A DNA stretch of 33,008 nt from Anoxynatronum buryatiense. Lineage in GTDB: Bacteria; Bacillota; Clostridia; Peptostreptococcales; Tindalliaceae. Position numbers and translations under genes: made by a program. The stretch spans positions 1-33,008 of the forward strand of contig NZ_FXUF01000024.1 in the NCBI RefSeq assembly GCF_900182905.1, given 5' to 3'. How positions within the stretch are numbered: the first letter of the stretch is position 1; each line of letters opens with the position of its first letter. Shown here one piece after another: positions 32,675-33,008 of the stretch. Under the pieces are notes generated by a model, which worked only from the letters and a program-made list of their open reading frames with translations, was not told where the DNA came from and ran no database searches.

Positions 32675-33008
32675 TCAGCTTGTCGTTCTCACACCGTTTT
32701 CATCCACCTCATACCCGTCGATAACGGTGTTTCTGGCGAGGGTGCCGTCGGGGTGGAAGTAATACCATTTGCCTTCCACTTCAAGCCACTTGCCGGTTAC
32801 CAGGAGGCCTTCGCCGGTGAAGTAGTAGGTGGTGTGGTTGCCGCTGGTTTCCATGTCTTTCCAGCCCACCACCAGGGTCTTGCCTGCGTAGTATCTTCGG
32901 TTGCTGCCGTCTTTCACCCAGCCGGTTTTCAGGGTGCCGTCGGTGTTGAAGAAGTACTTGACGCCCTGGATGGTCTGGGAGCCGGTGAGGGCTTTGCCGT
33001 CTTGGTAG
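32675..33008 (-). CDS. Cell-wall-binding-repeat protein, C-terminal end only
   Basis: The frame is open from the window edge to a stop at 32675, about 110 codons. It consists of choline-binding/glucan-binding-type repeats: GVKYFFNTDGTLKTGWVKDG, TTYYFTGEGLLVTGKWLEV and EGKWYYFHPDGTLARNTVID, each with the YYF...DG...GW pattern. Such repeats anchor secreted enzymes or adhesins to wall polymers. The catalytic or N-terminal part lies beyond the window. It converges on the LytTR/GHKL operon and may belong to the same surface programme, but nothing here proves that it is regulated by it. Confidence 0.85.
   Translation of the reverse strand, partial: YQDGKALTGSQTIQGVKYFFNTDGTLKTGWVKDGSNRRYYAGKTLVVGWKDMETSGNHTTYYFTGEGLLVTGKWLEVEGKWYYFHPDGTLARNTVIDGYEVDENGVRTTS

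Overview
The window looks like chromosomal DNA from an anaerobic, low-to-mid G+C Gram-positive bacterium of the class Clostridia. The reasons are AGGAGG-type ribosome binding sites on almost every gene, a lipobox sugar-binding lipoprotein, LytTR/GHKL signalling, very large repeat-rich surface proteins, a CBS-PAS-sigma54 activator of the kind found in amino-acid fermenters, and base composition of roughly half G+C by eye. The species cannot be fixed from sequence alone. I saw no rRNA, tRNA, CRISPR array or intact transposase.

Layout. 1-6253 (minus): the N-terminal ~2084 codons of a giant secreted surface protein; its 3' end lies outside the window. 6254-7577: a gene-poor stretch with a short piece of a dispersed repeat, a truncated Phd/YefM-like antitoxin remnant, a DUF1801 gene and copy 1 of a ~208-bp palindromic element. 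7578-10041 (minus): an NtrC-family sigma54 response regulator and its histidine kinase, overlapping. 10042-10882 (plus): a near-consensus sigma54 promoter with two upstream direct repeats leading to a small DUF2933 membrane protein, the likely target of that pair. 11058-20170 (minus): a LacI repressor and a sugar operon (ribose-type binding protein, ATPase, permease, aldo/keto reductase, FGGY kinase, DeoC aldolase) closed by a terminator. 20405-21364 (plus): an autoregulated XRE repressor with a four-helix membrane protein. 21421-26429 (minus): a PrdR-like sigma54 activator, a lysine 6-dehydrogenase/saccharopine-dehydrogenase-like enzyme and an aldehyde dehydrogenase; a sigma54 promoter and two identical-type palindromic enhancer sites lie between the activator and its presumed targets. 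26472-27228: short tandem repeats and a possible heptad-repeat peptide. 27307-32289 (plus): an overlapping three-gene operon of LytTR response regulator, secreted acidic-repeat membrane-anchored protein and 7TM-type GHKL histidine kinase. 32364-32624: a terminator split and duplicated around copy 2 of the palindromic element. 32675-33008 (minus): the C-terminal end of a cell-wall-binding-repeat protein.

How it works together. Four separate regulatory modules can be read with their cis sites: two sigma54 circuits with enhancer-like repeats, a LacI circuit with matching operators at its own promoter and at the sugar operon, and an XRE circuit with a 13-bp inverted repeat over its own promoter. 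The LytTR/GHKL operon carries its own extracytoplasmic partner gene and is the best candidate for an undescribed signalling system. Short tandem duplications (8, 14, 16, 21/42 and 35 bp) occur in many of the intergenic gaps and are a notable trait of this genome segment.
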